From positions 19,579 to 83,578 of the forward strand of contig JBBHKE010000085.1 of assembly GCA_037447655.1 (NCBI GenBank): DNA of 64,000 nt, in the 5' to 3' direction. This document shows, piece after piece, positions 33,032 through 47,447 of the stretch; within the stretch, counting starts at the first letter, position 1, and every line of letters starts with the position of its first letter. A model generated the notes under the pieces. It worked only from the letters and a program-made list of their open reading frames with translations. It made no database searches and was not told where the DNA came from. Origin of the DNA: Zygnema cylindricum. Lineage: Eukaryota; Streptophyta; Zygnematophyceae; Zygnematales; Zygnemataceae. The translations under genes were made by a program, and so were the position numbers.

Positions 33032-36000
33032 ATGGCCGCCCAACGCTGCTTCTGCTCATGGCAACCAGTAGCTGACGTGTCATATCCGGCGCCGTCGAAC
33101 AAACCATTGCTCGTGCAGACACAAGTGGCTCTACGGACTATTTTTTTGTCAGCTGTGCCACGTGTCAGTTTGTGTCCTAGAGATGACAAAGCTGTCAGAA
33201 GAGTACACGTGCGAGCCTTAGAGGTTTCCGGTCCAGGAGCCATTGATTCTCCTCTGATGACAGCCATGCGCGAGAAGGTACGGTGCTGAGGAAAGCGACA
33301 AGACGCTTCATTAACGCGTTATTATCCTTTTTTGTCCTTATTACAGGTTTATTGTACATTTTTGTTTCCTATTTTCAAACAGAGAATTATTTTTTACATG
33401 TAGCGGTAGTAGAGAAAACGCAGTTTATTTGACTGAATTCCTAGCTGGCATTATTTTTCATGGAAGAAAATGGCAGTGGAATGTGTAGTTTGTTCAAACA
33501 CACGGCTCACTTTTACCGATGGAATGTGGAACACATTTTTGCTCGAAGTAAACACATTTTTTTTTTCTTTTATTTTGCTCAAAGCTTTCTGGAATGGATA
33601 TAGACATGAGCTGCGTGCGTCCAAAAAGGTCCTGTTTTGTTTTAGAGTTAGTGAATTATCCGCACTAACTCTTTATTAGATCCGAATGTAGTAACTTGTG
33701 TGTTGCCACGTGGTACATTATGGGCCACTTAACTAAATAGTGTGATTCACATTAATTTGTTTGAGATTGGTTCAAAAAGACACTCACTCGAATTAGAGCG
33801 ATTAGCTCTAATAATAGCGATGGGCCGTGTAGTGTGGCCTGCTCTTGTCATAAGTATTTATTTTTTACAATTGGCAAAGTATTGTTGATTTTCTCAATGC
33901 CAGTCTTACCAGCAAGTGCAAGTCAGCAACTCTTGTAAGTGTTAAACTTGTTATGTCTCTCATGTCTGGTGACAGATTTGTTTTCCGTTGACCTGGTCAA
34001 CCTTAATTAGCATTGTTTAAACAGTTCAGGCGGATACTGAGTACCATTCTTTTATTTTTGCCAGATTATGGCCGCTTTGGAAACTCAGGATGTGGTCGTG
34101 ACCGATGCACAGGGGGATGGCCGACATGTCAGGTGAGGTCAAAATTGTATTTCTGTTTTAGGTCTGGAGTGAGTATGACCATATTTTATCGAGGAACCCA
34201 ATTTTCATTTGCAACTAAAGCCTATCTGTACGAAAAGCAGGAGAGTTTTTGTCTGAATTCTCCACAAATGGCACGCGGTTACTTTTGTTTATACAAAAAT
34301 CCTGAATTCACCAAAATGTTCAACATGTGTCGACTACACGGTGAATCACTATTAGAGGTAATAACTAATAACACTTTATTGGTGCCCCTAAATTCTAGCC
34401 CTTGAGCCTAAAATAATGTCAGCAACACTAGTTGTTTTTTTCTTAACTCTAATTTTTTGGACGGTTCAGAATTAGCCGTATGATTCCGAACTGAATTAGA
34501 ATTAATAACCCCAGTATAAATAATTTATTTTCTCTAATAGTGATTTATGGTTTAATCAGCTCGATGGGTTTACCCGCTGATTTACGTGCCTTTCTTCATT
34601 TCTTTGTTCCTCAATCACAACTGCATATTGCCCAAATTTACCATCTCTATATATGATTATATAACAAACATCCAATTACAACTAAAACAGTACGAAGCCT
34701 CAACCAATTTACTAAAGCTGGTCGGTGCATTTCCTGGCACTGAGTTTATCTTTTTAATTGCAAATACTAAATACCCTATATATCATTCTATCAGTTTCAA
34801 TGGTCAAATTTTCATTCTAAACTTTATTCTTGTACAAATTTTGTGTTTATTACCGCTTTTTTTTTTTTGAAAGCATGCTAACTATTCATTTACCTTTCAT
34901 CCATTTGTATTTAGCATATATTAGCTTTTGGTTAATATGCATCTATTAATAAACAATTATGAGTGAGCTTTCCAATGTGTGGCACATGTAGCTTTTAAAC
35001 ACTAGTCTTTCAATCTAGAGACAAAGTAAAATACTTTTGAACTGTTGGTACCAGTTTCATTTGTGGTATTACGAATATGATTTGAAGTGGTTTTATTTTG
35101 TATCCATGCAGTTGCTATCCTAGCACACTCAACATGTTTATTTTCTCAAATAGCCTAGTACTAAAGAAATGTCCACTGTAGAGGGGACACAGGAATTGAA
35201 ATTCATAGTATGTCCTGTTGTTGAGACCTTCGACACCCCATTTGCAAAACAGCAGGGCTATTCTCCCTTACCTTGTTGGTAATCTCTTGTTCGTGTTTTA
35301 TTGGTCATGTTACCTGTCTTTACCATTTCTTTGAAGTTGATAAAAAAAAGGTAACATGACCAATATAACGGGTAACATAACCAAGAAAACAGGGAATATG
35401 ACCAAAAAAACGTGACCAGAAGTTGTGTCAGTGAGAATAGGCCCAGTGTACAGTGACGCAAAATTATGTCCTTCACAGCTATTGGAGTGTATGTATATTA
35501 TGCCTGCTTCACTTTGTATTTATTTCAACTGTCACCTGTGTGATAGGACTCTTTACTCTTGGAGTAATTGTAATATTACAGAAGCCCAATAATGGTATTA
35601 ACCTTATTATTACTAGTGACTTTTTAGCTGTAATTACCTCTGCTTTTCCCCAAAAAAAAAAAAAAAAACCATAGATCAGAAGTGTGAAAACGCGTGCACA
35701 CGCTAAATCTGATAACCTCGTATCAAATGCGTATTAGACCTGAAAAACACATATATTATGCATATAATACGGTGCTACCAGGTATAGTGTTTGCACGCAT
35801 TTTTGCACTTTGGATCTATGTGTTAAACGTTTTGTGTATTTCGCAATTTAGTGGTTTTAGGTGTGTTGCTGGTCTCTGTATAACTTTCCATCACTTGGAC
35901 GGAACTTGAGGCTGGTTTGTGTAAGTCATTGGTAATGCCTCAATTGTTCCAGTATGATAGGGTAATTACTCTGTAGAAGGCTTACCCTCGTTTTTCCTAC

Positions 36001-36611
36001 TGTTTTTTGGGTATTTTTACGTACGAATACTCTGAAAATGTACGGTTTACCCACAATGTCAGGGCACATTTCTTTAATGTAACTACCCTATGAAGAGCCA
36101 ATGAAATCCTTGCAATGTGGCTGTTCTTTCTGTGATTCAGTTACATTTGTGGTACACCGTGAATCGTCATTAGCACTTAGAAACGTATGAGGACTTGCTA
36201 AAATTTATATTTCCGGTGCAAATAGCGTCGACAATTTTGAACCACAAAGAGAATTACCCTTAACAAGATTTGTGTTCAGAGGGCAAACAAGACCAGGATG
36301 GAATTAGTGTTATCAACGCTATTAGCGATTTAAGGTGTAGATAGATGTGGATGTCTGGTTTTCCCTTCTAAACATCGGTTATAGGAAGTTTGGGGTGGTC
36401 ACATCCTAAAGTAGCTCTGGACTATGTACTCTCCTTGTTCACCTTTGTTTTGTATGTGTGTGGCAGTATCGAGGTTGTCTCTCCTCTCTTTGAGGGGAAA
36501 AGAAGTGTGGAACGGCAACGCTTGGTCTATAAGGCGATTTGGGAGGAGCTTCAAGACGTCGTCCATGCGGTCGATTCGATGACAACAAAGAGTCCCTCGG
36601 AGGTTTCTTGA
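33032..36611 (+). CDS. BOLA1: BolA-like protein, chloroplast type (3 exons)
   Basis: Exons are 33032-33277, 34065-34132 and 36467-36611; introns are GT-AG, of 787 and 2334 bp, and the model closes at 152 residues. Residues 1-65 form a basic, Ser/Ala-bearing extension that could be a plastid transit peptide. The BolA fold follows: [18 protein letters not shown] (71-88), [38 protein letters not shown] broken across exons 2 and 3, then [14 protein letters not shown]. The H103 (RHV) region and the late H138 (VHAV) are the conserved positions that, in this family, take part in [2Fe-2S] binding with monothiol glutaredoxins. BolA proteins of this type work with plastid glutaredoxins and SufE in iron-sulfur metabolism and redox control. 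The short second exon contains the GDGRHV core. An ORF on the opposite strand of exon 1 is taken as a shadow. The exact start is the only in-frame ATG that gives a long extension; a shorter start is not excluded. Confidence 0.88.
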
Positions 36612-38228
36612 CTAAGCTCTTCAATTTTGGTCGGGTAGAAGGATTTGTACATTTTCCATTTGTGATGCAAGGTTTTGGTACTCTTTTTGTCTGCGAATTT
36701 TAGGTATTTAAGTGAAGTATAATCATTTTGTCAAAACTTGCTTGTGCTACATTTCAATCCCATTGACGAAACCCACGGCCTGTGAAAATTAGCGTTCACT
36801 GTTAATGTTACAGTTTGTTTTTTTTTTTTTTTTTCGGCTTGTGTTTCAGCGTGTGTACATGTCTATTAGATGAGAAGTCTTGTACTGTTGTCACTTCCAA
36901 AAGCTATGTTGAGTCTGGTATTCTGCAGGTTAGGTGGGAGACAAAATATTTGGGTCGATATCAAGACATACCAGGCTTAAGTGGATATACAATTGGCCGA
37001 TGGATGTGACAGTTAATCGAGTATAGCAGTATGAAATGCAGGAAAGGAAGGCTGGTCTCTTGTTTGTCATTCATCTTGCACGGGCATATGTTACAGCACT
37101 CTAATTGTTGTAGCCTGTGACTACTTGTTTGCCGTATATGTGCCTGCTTCTTCTTCTTTTTCTAGATCTTTTTACATTTAGCGATATACATTGACTAAAT
37201 AGGTATAATGTCATTCATGTGATATGTTGTGATATGATATCACTTTGTTTCTTAACATATGAAATAGACTGTGGAAGAAAACAGCCCTGAACTTATCACT
37301 GTATCGTTCTTAGTTCCTTTTCTCAGATACCAAATTAGAATGGTCATCCAAAAAACTCACGACCACACGCAGCTGTTATGATTCTCTGTGTCTTTTTAAA
37401 ATTCACTAATCTCCATGATTTGGACCAGGCACCTTAGGTGACTCCCTTGTTTTGTATTACACTATTGTTGAAAAAGGGAACATGGCCGCGATAATGAAAC
37501 ATTTACACTTTAATTTCTACGATATTGGAGAGTTACCTAAAAGGTCGATGATAGGAATGACCATAGTTCCAGGAGAACCCTGTTATTAGCACAATTACGA
37601 AAGATAATGTTTCCATCCTTTGTTTGACATACACTTTTTCTTCCATTTCTACTAAAACCATATTGACAACCTGTTCCCGGTCTCCCTTGATATCTCTGCT
37701 GAACTTAACTGAGTTGCTTTCAGTGAGTTTTGTGTTCTGTTGTTTGTTTGGTTCAGTTTCAATAAGATATTGTTGATCTTGCCACCAGTTTGGAGTTGTC
37801 GCTCTATTTGGTGTATTGCGTTAGACTGCCCTTCCCTCTCTGTTCCCTTTCTTATACATCAGAGCACCAACCAAACTGTTGATAGTCAAAAATCATAATG
37901 CCCACACATAAGAGTGAAGTTCCACCTGAACAGAATGCACTATGGTACACTGTGGTAAGTGATATTGCCGCAACTAACTTTTTCGTATGCCATATATCAT
38001 AAACTTTTTGCTCAAACCAGCCCAACATAGTGCATTTTGTTACGGTGGATCTTCCCTCTAAGTGAAGTTCCAATAGCTTCGTAGGCCGGAAAAAAACATA
38101 TTGTGCAAATACAACAAACATCCTCGTTCAGTCAACACATTCAGTGATCACAGAGAGAGACACTTGCCATCTACCGTCACGAGGACACCATTGCAAAAAC
38201 GGAACATTCCTTAATTCTTTCATGCTGT
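36612..38228. other. Intergenic region between BolA-like and NOL10 genes
   Basis: This holds the 3' untranslated regions of two convergent genes. I see no further coding sequence. A long T run lies at 36818-36834. Confidence 0.5.
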
Positions 38229-41200
38229 TTAATCTCTCGACCTTGACGAACCTCGCCCCCCGCCTCTCCCTCTCCCACCCCCCCCTCTCCCCCCACGACC
38301 CCTCCCTCCACCTCCACCTCCTCTTCCTCCCCCTCCCCTCCCTCCCCCTCCCCTTCCTCCCCCTCCCCTTCCTCCCCCTCCCCTTCCCCCCCTTCCTCTA
38401 AAACCTCCCCTCCCTGGACTCCTATCCCCAGGCAGTCCTAACGACTTCACACTCCTCCGAGCCGGATACTTGCCACTCTTTTCGTCCGTATCCCTACCGC
38501 CAAACCTTTCTCTTTCTCCGAAAGACTTTGGAAGAAGTTTAAACTCTCGGCTTCCCCCGACTCTCTTTACCTCTCCCCCCTGTTTCTCTGAAACTGCCGC
38601 GACTCTCTCCTCCAATGGTAAGCTTTGGACTTCTTTGAGGGACACATTATTTCGAAAAGCGGTCGCGTGAGCTTCATCTTTCGCCACATACAGCCTAAAC
38701 ACAGAAAAGACAAAAACAATCAATAATAATTACCCAAAATAACCGCCAATCGGCAAAAAATTATAAAAAGGATCAAGGATCAAGGATCTGTCTCTAACTT
38801 TTAAACCTCAGCGAACAGTTGGATGAACATAGAACATATCTTCGGATGCCCAGAAATCTATCCCTCAGATTAATGCCGTGAGAGGTGTACTGAAACTGAC
38901 CATATTTAACGCCTTATTCTAATTGTCAAGAGTCACATATTTCCTGCTATAACATCAGTGCACGGTTCAGAAAACTTTTGAAACTGTGACATCCAATAGA
39001 CCTGGAAAAGAACCAATCAGAAAGGAGTTGACACAACACTTTTTCAGCCACAAGGTTCCCTCTCCATTCCAAAGCCACAGATCAAAAGGTTCCAGAAGTA
39101 TCACAAATGCCTACCTCGGTTCACTCCCTCGACTCTTAGAAGCCATAGCTCCATTTCTGGCATCTCTATTGTCCTCGGACCCATTCCCCTCGTCATCTTC
39201 TTCATCGTTTTCATCTTCCTCTCCATCATCTTCATCGATAAGGTCAAAATGCTCATCAAGATCTGGTGTAGGTTTTCCCACCTTCCGGGTGGAACCGTGG
39301 AGTGCCTTGTATTCGTCTGATTGGTCGTTAACTGTAAAAGCCTGGTATATGACGAAGGAAAAAAAAAATGACATTCGTAGCCAACGTGACAGAACAAGAT
39401 ACAAACAGGACAACCTTCCTGAATGACGACTTAAGACAAAGAATACAAGGCATACGTGTTACAACAATAACTTGATAGAGCGAATATTCATTTCAAACTT
39501 CTCGTTTTTTATTCATAGGACAACAGCATGTCTTCCTTTTATCGAAGTTTCAAGGTCCTGGTTATTAAGATATTGAGATCAGGCATGGGCTTTAAACTAT
39601 GCTGTTTCATCCGGAAAAGCGTCATATATCTGATAAAAAGCATACGCAATAACTAGAAAGAAAAGGCTGGAGATAGAGTAGAAACTAATGCAGTCTAATT
39701 CCATCAAAAAATCTGGCTGACAATTTGATTCATTTCCACAGAGATGGATGATCTTCGCAATATCCAGTTTAGAACAAAATGATTGGGAGAGGATACATAC
39801 GCAGACAGCTATAAGGAAAAAAACAAATAAAAAACACTTATGGGCTATATAACAGATGCAGGTAAACTAAAAAACCTCTCGCCAGTTTAGTCAACAGGTA
39901 AATAGGAATACGACCAGTAGAAAACAGGCCTTTCATGCAAATTGAGGAGCTTCCACACCTGATCTGTGAACAACGCCGAGAAACGTTCATCCATCAAAGT
40001 GTTCAAGGCAGTCCCCTTCTTCTTCCTCTTCTTTGAAGGATTCTTATCATCCTCTCCCTCCATAGTCCCTTCCGGAGTTTCTTCCGCCATGAGTCGGGCA
40101 GCTAATTCTGCATTCACTTTGGGAAGTTTGCGTTTCACCTGCAAAGTCCATCAACCAGCTTTCAGAACATTATTTTTCAAAGAAGTGACCAAAAAAACTT
40201 AGATACAGAAGTCCAAGAGAAGTTTCATACAAGAGCAAAACAGGTCAGGCAGAGGTGTTGACATAAACCGTGACACAAGAACCACAAAATTTTAGGAGTT
40301 TGTTTAATTATTTTGGGAGTTGGAAGTAAAAAGAGGTCAAATGAAGACATTGTGATGAATACGAACCGTAATGCGAGAAGCCCTTTCAGCGTCCATCTTT
40401 TGCTCAATACGTTTCTGACGATAGACCTCATATGCGAAAGGATCGGTCATCACTTTTGCCTGTTCAAAACCTCACTAAAACATCAATTTCATGAATTGAC
40501 AGAGATGTCATGTCAATGGAAAGACCACATTTCCAGGAAAGGCCAAACCCAAAACTGTATCCATCAACTTTGTCGCAAGCAAAAAAAACATCAATGTTAC
40601 AAGCAGTAGAGAACATGCATTACAGAGAAAAAGGATGTTGGAAGAAAATGACTTGCCTTGTGGTAAAGACGAGCATCGATAAAGAATCCATGCATGTAAG
40701 CTCGAAGCAAATTTGAACCAAGGAGGCTACTCAGATTTAAGCGGTCTAATTCTTCTCTGGTCACAAATTTGAAATCCTCATATACCACGGTTTCTCCTGT
40801 CTCTTCCATTTCTTCCTGTCGCCCCTCCCACAGACACGTTCTTCAGTCCACACCATTCTCTACAACTGATTTCCAATGGCTTATTAAGGTGCCTAGATTA
40901 TCTCAAACATAACTTCATCACATTACATTTACTCAAGGCCTCAATTTTGTTGTGGAAAGACTTCAAGGGAGCCTCAAACAGAATGGACCTCTCTCAGTAT
41001 ATATTTTCGTTTTCTGAGTCAATAAATACAGCCAAGTACATCCTCAATTAACATCAGCAGATTATCATTCAATCATCTGTATCCTGAGTCCCTGTCAACC
41101 TCCTTATGCACGAATGGTTCTCAACAACTCGGTAGATAATAACTTAGGATGCTTTATGTACCGTGAGGTTATCCAGAAACGAGCACCAGCGAGGTGCAGG

Positions 41201-44200
41201 GCCCAACGCGGGAATAAAAAAGCTTTGCATTTTAGGCATATCAAGCGCCATCAAAATCAAACCACTGCCCTTAACAGCACAAACGTCGTTGATGCCACCT
41301 CCTCCTGGCTCGACACTAGTCAGGTTGTTTCCCTGATCCAGAACACATAAATAAAAAAAACAGGTTCAGTTTCCGTTCCTGACTTTGAGTTTTGGTCTGC
41401 ATTGGAAAATCCATGTTCACTCCAGGGCCTTCTTATGCCCGTAAATCCTCACTGGGCGACAGAGTTAGTTCTTACGACTAGTGTTTAACAGAGTACCCTT
41501 TCTGCAAACTTGCAAAACAAAGGCAACAGTATGACATAAGAACATTAGCTTCATACTACATACCGTGACGGGATCCCAAATCTTAACAATTTTGCTGTCG
41601 GAAGTGATCAATTGCCTCTGAGCCTGCGTCACAGTCGAGTGCCATTTAATGTCGACAATGGGACTCCCATACCTGCGACCACAAATATGAGTGTCTCAAC
41701 CGGTATCCAAAACTTTATATTTTAAACCATCTCTACAAATCACACCTGTGAAATTGCAGTCACAACATGTACCACATCGCCTTATCCCTCTTCCATCTAC
41801 ACTGAATCAATCATACAGAGAAGATATAGTTTGTTTTTGCTGGAAACCGGCTTCTTGCCCTACCTTTTCTGACTTTAGGGGAGCAGTACTTCTGTCTACT
41901 GGTTTACAAGGTAACCCTTCCTTGTTTGAAATTAGAATAAAGGCGAGAAAATAAACAAGCCCGTCTCGTATGCTCACATTGGGTTTGAATTGCAGATAAA
42001 AAGTATGTCAAGTTGCTAAAATCAAATGAATACAATACCTGCCTGTGGTCATAATATACATACTCTCATAACCAAATTGAAAGGTCTATTGAATAAAACC
42101 ATTTCTTTTTTATGCACGTCCGCAATCTTAGTGCTCTTGGTAGGTTAGACATGTTCAATAAGCGGCAAAAACCATAACATTAAAAAACTGATCGGTCCTG
42201 AAATGCAACAAATAAAATGTCCTGTCAACAAACTTCAAAACCCAACATTCAGCCAAAATCAGGAAAAGGACATTCAGCAGGTCAAATCAGAGTTACATAC
42301 ATGTGGTCTTTAGTCCTTAACGGTGAAGTTGAGCGTAGATCATAGAGCAAAACCTGCCACAAGAAGGTGATGTAAACCAACTTAATGCAGTTGCGAAAGA
42401 AAATTTTACTTTTTCTTCCCAGATAAACAACAAAACTAAGTTTCCAAAGTTTTAAGAACCAGTCCTCCCCACATTGTCTTTGAAAATATTAGAAGCGTGA
42501 GGAAGAGAGCACATCTCAAACCACTTGAATATTTCTTGTTTCCCAAATTTAAATGGAATGTTCTTTTACTGCGATAATATATGGCAATCCAAAGGCTATT
42601 ATCGTTTGTTATTCACAAGTACACGTCAGCCTTTTCTAGCTCATGGTACAATAGCTGATAAGAGCTATTCCAAGCAAAAATAAAACGAAATGCAATGACA
42701 TTGCCTATTAATGGAATTTCTTTCACATCACAACAACAATTCTAGGATTCCAAAACATATCAGTTACACCGTCAATGTTTCTTCCACTCCAACAAGAAAC
42801 ACGATGATTATGGATGGTAAACATTCAGCAAAACTTACAACGATGTTGATATCGACGACAAACATGTGTCCAGCATTCAAGATATGTTCAAGATGGCTTT
42901 ACCTGACCGCCGCTGGTGCCAACCGCTACTTGCATCGAATCGGTATCCTCAAAACGTATTGCTGTCACTTCCTGTGAATGCAAATAAGGTTCCAAGCAAC
43001 AAAATGGACTGTGACTCATAACTACATTACTCAGTAAAGCAGTCACTACATCAGAATATAGCATATTATCAAAATGTTTTTGGCCTAAACATGATGCAGA
43101 TTTGTATGAAGAAAGGCTTAATGTATGTCGTCCTGCTCAAGCAACTTAAGTCACTGAAGCCGTCTGATAACATACTACATTTCAACTGGGGAAAACTGAA
43201 CACCCAATCTAAACATTGAAAGCCAGGAATTGCAAAATAAGTAGTTTGCAAAACAAAATGTTCAAGTAAATATGCAATTCCTCTTACTTGGTCCCCCATA
43301 TTTGCCGAACCGACAGCATCAATGCGAGCTACCGCTCTCTTTTGTCGTTGATCAAAAAATTCAACTGCCCCGTCCTCTCCTCCACACGCTAAAAGGCCAA
43401 AAACTGGGCTTTACCACACACCTCCAGCACCCCTTTCCAGTTCATCATAATGGCCTTAGAAAGATTGAGGACAATACATCAACAGTTCAATTGTGTTCAC
43501 AAAAAGTGTTGCCATATAGCCACTAGGACTGCCGAAATAGATACGACATAAAATCATAGCTATTTTACAATTGAATCAGTAAATTCGTAAATTAAACCGT
43601 GATGATGCAATCATAGTATATTGAAAATTGCAAGAGGAAAAACTGCTGTTTGTTGCAAAATTGGCCATGTGATACGTTGACATCATAATTTTCACATCCA
43701 CACTAACATGTCACAGAGGGTGTATTTGCCTAATCCTAAATGCTACGAGCAATGCATCAGATAAAAATCAGTTTTGGCAACCAATTTCAAAGTCACATTT
43801 CTTTGTACAGGTGAAAGGTTCTTGGGCTCTCATTCCCACACCATCCTACCATGACCCGCACATAACTTTCTGTTATTTTACAGCCAAATTGTCCATACAT
43901 AATCATGAGAATGAAACACAGCTTGACTGGCCAGACAAGGGTTGGACGCTGTCATGTAAGCAGTTGACTATCATTCAAAACACGGATTGGCAAGAAGAGA
44001 TATAATAAAGGTACCTCCTTCCAATGACATTGATCCCTGGCGACCGTGTCACAAGAGGTGGCAAAAACTGTCCCTGAAACAACCGAGTCATGCATAATTT
44101 TGTATTAGAACAAGTAAATTATAATGACTACAACCAAATATTTTGTCGTATAATTTCCGCATAAAACGTTGTTGCGACCTTTATACAAACAAACTTTGGA

Positions 44201-47200
44201 AAGACATGAAATGCTTTTACGATATCAACAAATTAATGTGACCCATATTCCACATAGTTATGCAAAAAGCTGATACTGCATAAAATGAAACCATGCATTA
44301 TTCGTTTTTTAAGACCACCGACAAAGTATACACAAACTCAAGTAAATGATTTTGCTTTTATAAGAGAACATCACATGCCTGTTCAAGATTCAGTCGATAC
44401 ACTTCTGGGGATGAGGCCGCAACAATGAGGTCACATGACCAACGGTCATAAGTCAAATCTCTCCCCATTCTACAACACCCTCAACCCAATAGAACAATGA
44501 TCATTCAAAACTAAACTGTACACATTTCCAAGTTTAACCAAAAGTTCATCTGCAAATTCCCAATCCAGAATACCAGCCCCTCTTTTCCAGCCCCTCCCTT
44601 TTGGAATTTGGGAGAAGAAGGTGTTGCTCCCCCAAAACCGCAAAAGGACTCTATATTCCAAGTTTTCCACTATCCAGTTCCCACCACCACAGACGAATTG
44701 GATACAAAGTTTGCTTTGGAAGCTACTTGAACTACAAAAACAACCATCTGGTTTTATATGCAGAACTGAATGGGAAAGTCTAAAGTAGAGAAAGAAGCGA
44801 TAGACAACCGTGGAACACGAGTGCTGAAATATGCTCCAAACTTGGCGTGAAAGCAGATGGAGCGATCGGAACATAACATGGCGATTTTGGAATAATCATC
44901 AGCCAGCAACTGTGGAGAAGTCAAACAACTAATATCAGTGTAATTGTTGCTAGCACTAAAATTATCCCAAGAAGGAATCAGTGGGTAAATCATAACAAAA
45001 CCCGCTTTATCCCTCAAGAAACAGCTTTAGGAGTGGTCTATCCACAGATAGACCATCAACAGCTTGGTGTCAACATCTGGGCTGTCACAAACTGAAAATT
45101 TATAAGTGCATTTGAATTACAAGTATTGTTAATTGCTACTGACTGTACAATGAACACTTAACAGCAAACTGGGTAAAACCAATATTTCAGGCTCATATGC
45201 ACATGATTTCTTCTGCAAATATGACACAAACAATGATACAGCAAGATCCAAACACAAACATAGCTCAACAACGCTTGGACAAACGCCTAGGTGGTACTCC
45301 AAGTAAACATTACAAGCATTGGTTCCAAACAAGTAGCAACAGCATGAACAAGCCAAATGATATCCAGAGGCTGCGGGAACAAAACATAGATCATGATACT
45401 TCCTGGAAAATCCATGATAGGTCAAGATTAAACAACCTGAAAGTCGATAATTTCAGCATCAACATGACGAACAAATTTCATGGAAAGCTGCGAGAGCTCA
45501 TACACATGTAATTGTGGAGGATAGACACCTGCACAATAGTGAGCAAATGTACATGAGGTGCAAAGACCTAGCAGATCTCTCACCTGACCTTTTCAAACGA
45601 ACATCTCTAATGACCTGGTACACACATCACCAATCTACAGGGACTTCAGGTTTCACAAAAATAGTCGACACAGTTTTTCAAAAAAAAATAACAACATCTT
45701 TGACATGGGCAGATAGACCAGCGCACAACAGTGCCGAAAGATTGTCCCCTCCTCACTAGATTATGTGGCAAGATGTAATCAGCAACAAAATGGATCCTTT
45801 ATTTCAATAGAAACAAAAAAAATTCTTGGGCTAACAACAACGGTGGTCAAACATGAAAAGTGGTACAAGAACCTGATGCAACCAAAAATTGACCGTCCGG
45901 AGTTGTCTTTAAGCGTGTTGCTGCCGCAGGGAATTCCATATCTTGTATGAGTTCAATTCGGCGTAAGTAATCTGTTGTTCCCAATGTACTAACCCCATAC
46001 ATGTCAATGTTTGTTTGTAAGCGTGTATGTGTGCATGTGTGTGTCTATGTAAAAATGGCCATCGATACATACCGTAGTAGTACCCACCTTGTTCAACTCA
46101 GTGACAGTTCAATAATTATTGAACCAACTTCTATAAATTGAACTTTGAATCACTGCAAACGGATTAGAATCTGGGATCCATGCAACCATGATTTTTTTTC
46201 AAGAATGAACTACACTGTTGTAATCCCTCACTGTTCACATAGAGGTACCAGGATCTGTGCCTCCATAACACTGATAGTCATGGATTGTTTTGATGTTTAA
46301 AGATTTCCATGAAGAATTTTGTCAATTTTGAACATGTCCACAACAACTTATCAAAAGAGTTCAACTGGCCCAAACCTTAAAGTTCATAAGGTGGGTACTA
46401 CAGTATAATGCACTGGGGTCAAGACTGAAACTGCAATACAACCAAACAACTGACAACAACTAGTTCCAGTAAACCCAGTAAGGTAACGGTTTATGTGAGG
46501 ATATGAGTTTGTCGTGCATATAAAATGTGAGTCCGACCATGCTTAGTTTCACCGGCAAGGCCTGTCTAGGTTATCTCGAGTAAAGTCATTATGCAGTTCT
46601 TGACAAAATGCAGAGTCGGAAGTAAACCAAGATACAAAGCGTCTGCACTAAATACAGGATACAAGAAAACAGAACATGTGACGAAAATGATATGACGAAG
46701 AGGCAAAATTGACTCATCGGTCTATCTCCAAAGCTAAAATCCCCCATGTATGTGTTGCATGAGAGGAATAAAGAGGGGAGACATATGGAGTACGCAAGAA
46801 TGAAGGGAAGACGAGAATGAAAGACACAGAATGGACAACAGGACAGCCGAGGAGGCATTGAGAGAGAGGACATGCAAGTGACAAGAAGAATCAGAGGCTA
46901 GGGACAAATTCAGATTGAGATAGTGAGGGGGAATCCTCAATATTGTTTGTAAGACCATTGGCCAGTGATTGAGCTTAAATGAAGGAACGAGGTGCTCCAT
47001 GAATCCCATAGGAAACACTAAAAGGAGTTTTTCAAACAAATAGGACGTTTGCTCCTGCCTATTACTAACGCCAATCTCCACTCTCGATAAATTTTAAATA
47101 GTATCGGTCTCCTATACCATGTTATGCAGGTTTTGGACATTTCAACATAATCCAACATCTAAAACAGTTTTGTGCAAATTACATCCCTTCGATAAATCCC

Positions 47201-47447
47201 TTCCCTTCCTTTCCCTTCCGTTCACATCATCCCTTGACAACATACAAATTCTGCCAAGAAAGTGCAAGGTCGGCTTTCTATGAACAAAAGCAGCAAAATT
47301 GGGGAGTTGACAGAACATACCGGCATCCTTTCTGAGTGCTCTCTTCTTCTTCTCGGACAGCCAGTCGGGCAGGCTGCGGCCACCGGCAACATTATACACT
47401 TTCACGCCGTTAAGAGTGCTGGACGTCAGAGTTCCATACGACGCCAT
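38229..47447 (-). CDS. NOL10: NOL10/Enp2 nucleolar WD40 ribosome-biogenesis protein (16 exons)
   Basis: Minus-strand exons: 47447-47321, 45971-45873, 45528-45437, 44909-44809, 44469-44379, 44073-44015, 43408-43288, 42971-42903, 42353-42301, 41672-41564, 41332-41162, 40815-40657, 40459-40367, 40138-39959, 39341-39115, 38694-38229. They join in frame to 738 residues. The start NGVKVYNVAGGRSLPDWLSEKKKRALRKD and later LLADDYSKIAMLCSDRSICFHAKFG, GRDLTYDRWSCDL, VAVGTSGGQVLLYDLRS, DIKWHSTVTQAQRQLITSDSKIVKIWDP and LGPAPRWCSFLDNLT follow the NOL10/Enp2 family, a seven-bladed WD40 protein of the nucleolar SSU processome needed for 18S rRNA maturation. RAYMHGFFIDARLYHK, then KRKLPKVNAELAARL and the NUC153-type LMDERFSALF complete the conserved part. 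The last exon ends in a long RGG/GGRG tract, an unusual addition. The introns after exons 5 and 12 use GC donors. The gene is head-to-head with eRF3. Confidence 0.92.

Noticed and set aside
32974-33267. Minus-strand 97-residue frame opposite BolA exon 1
   Set aside because: The plus strand splices in frame to conserved BolA exons, while the minus frame has no recognisable domain.
38144-38401. Pro/Leu-rich plus-strand protein at 38.1-38.4 kb
   Set aside because: It is the reverse of the NOL10 RGG tail.
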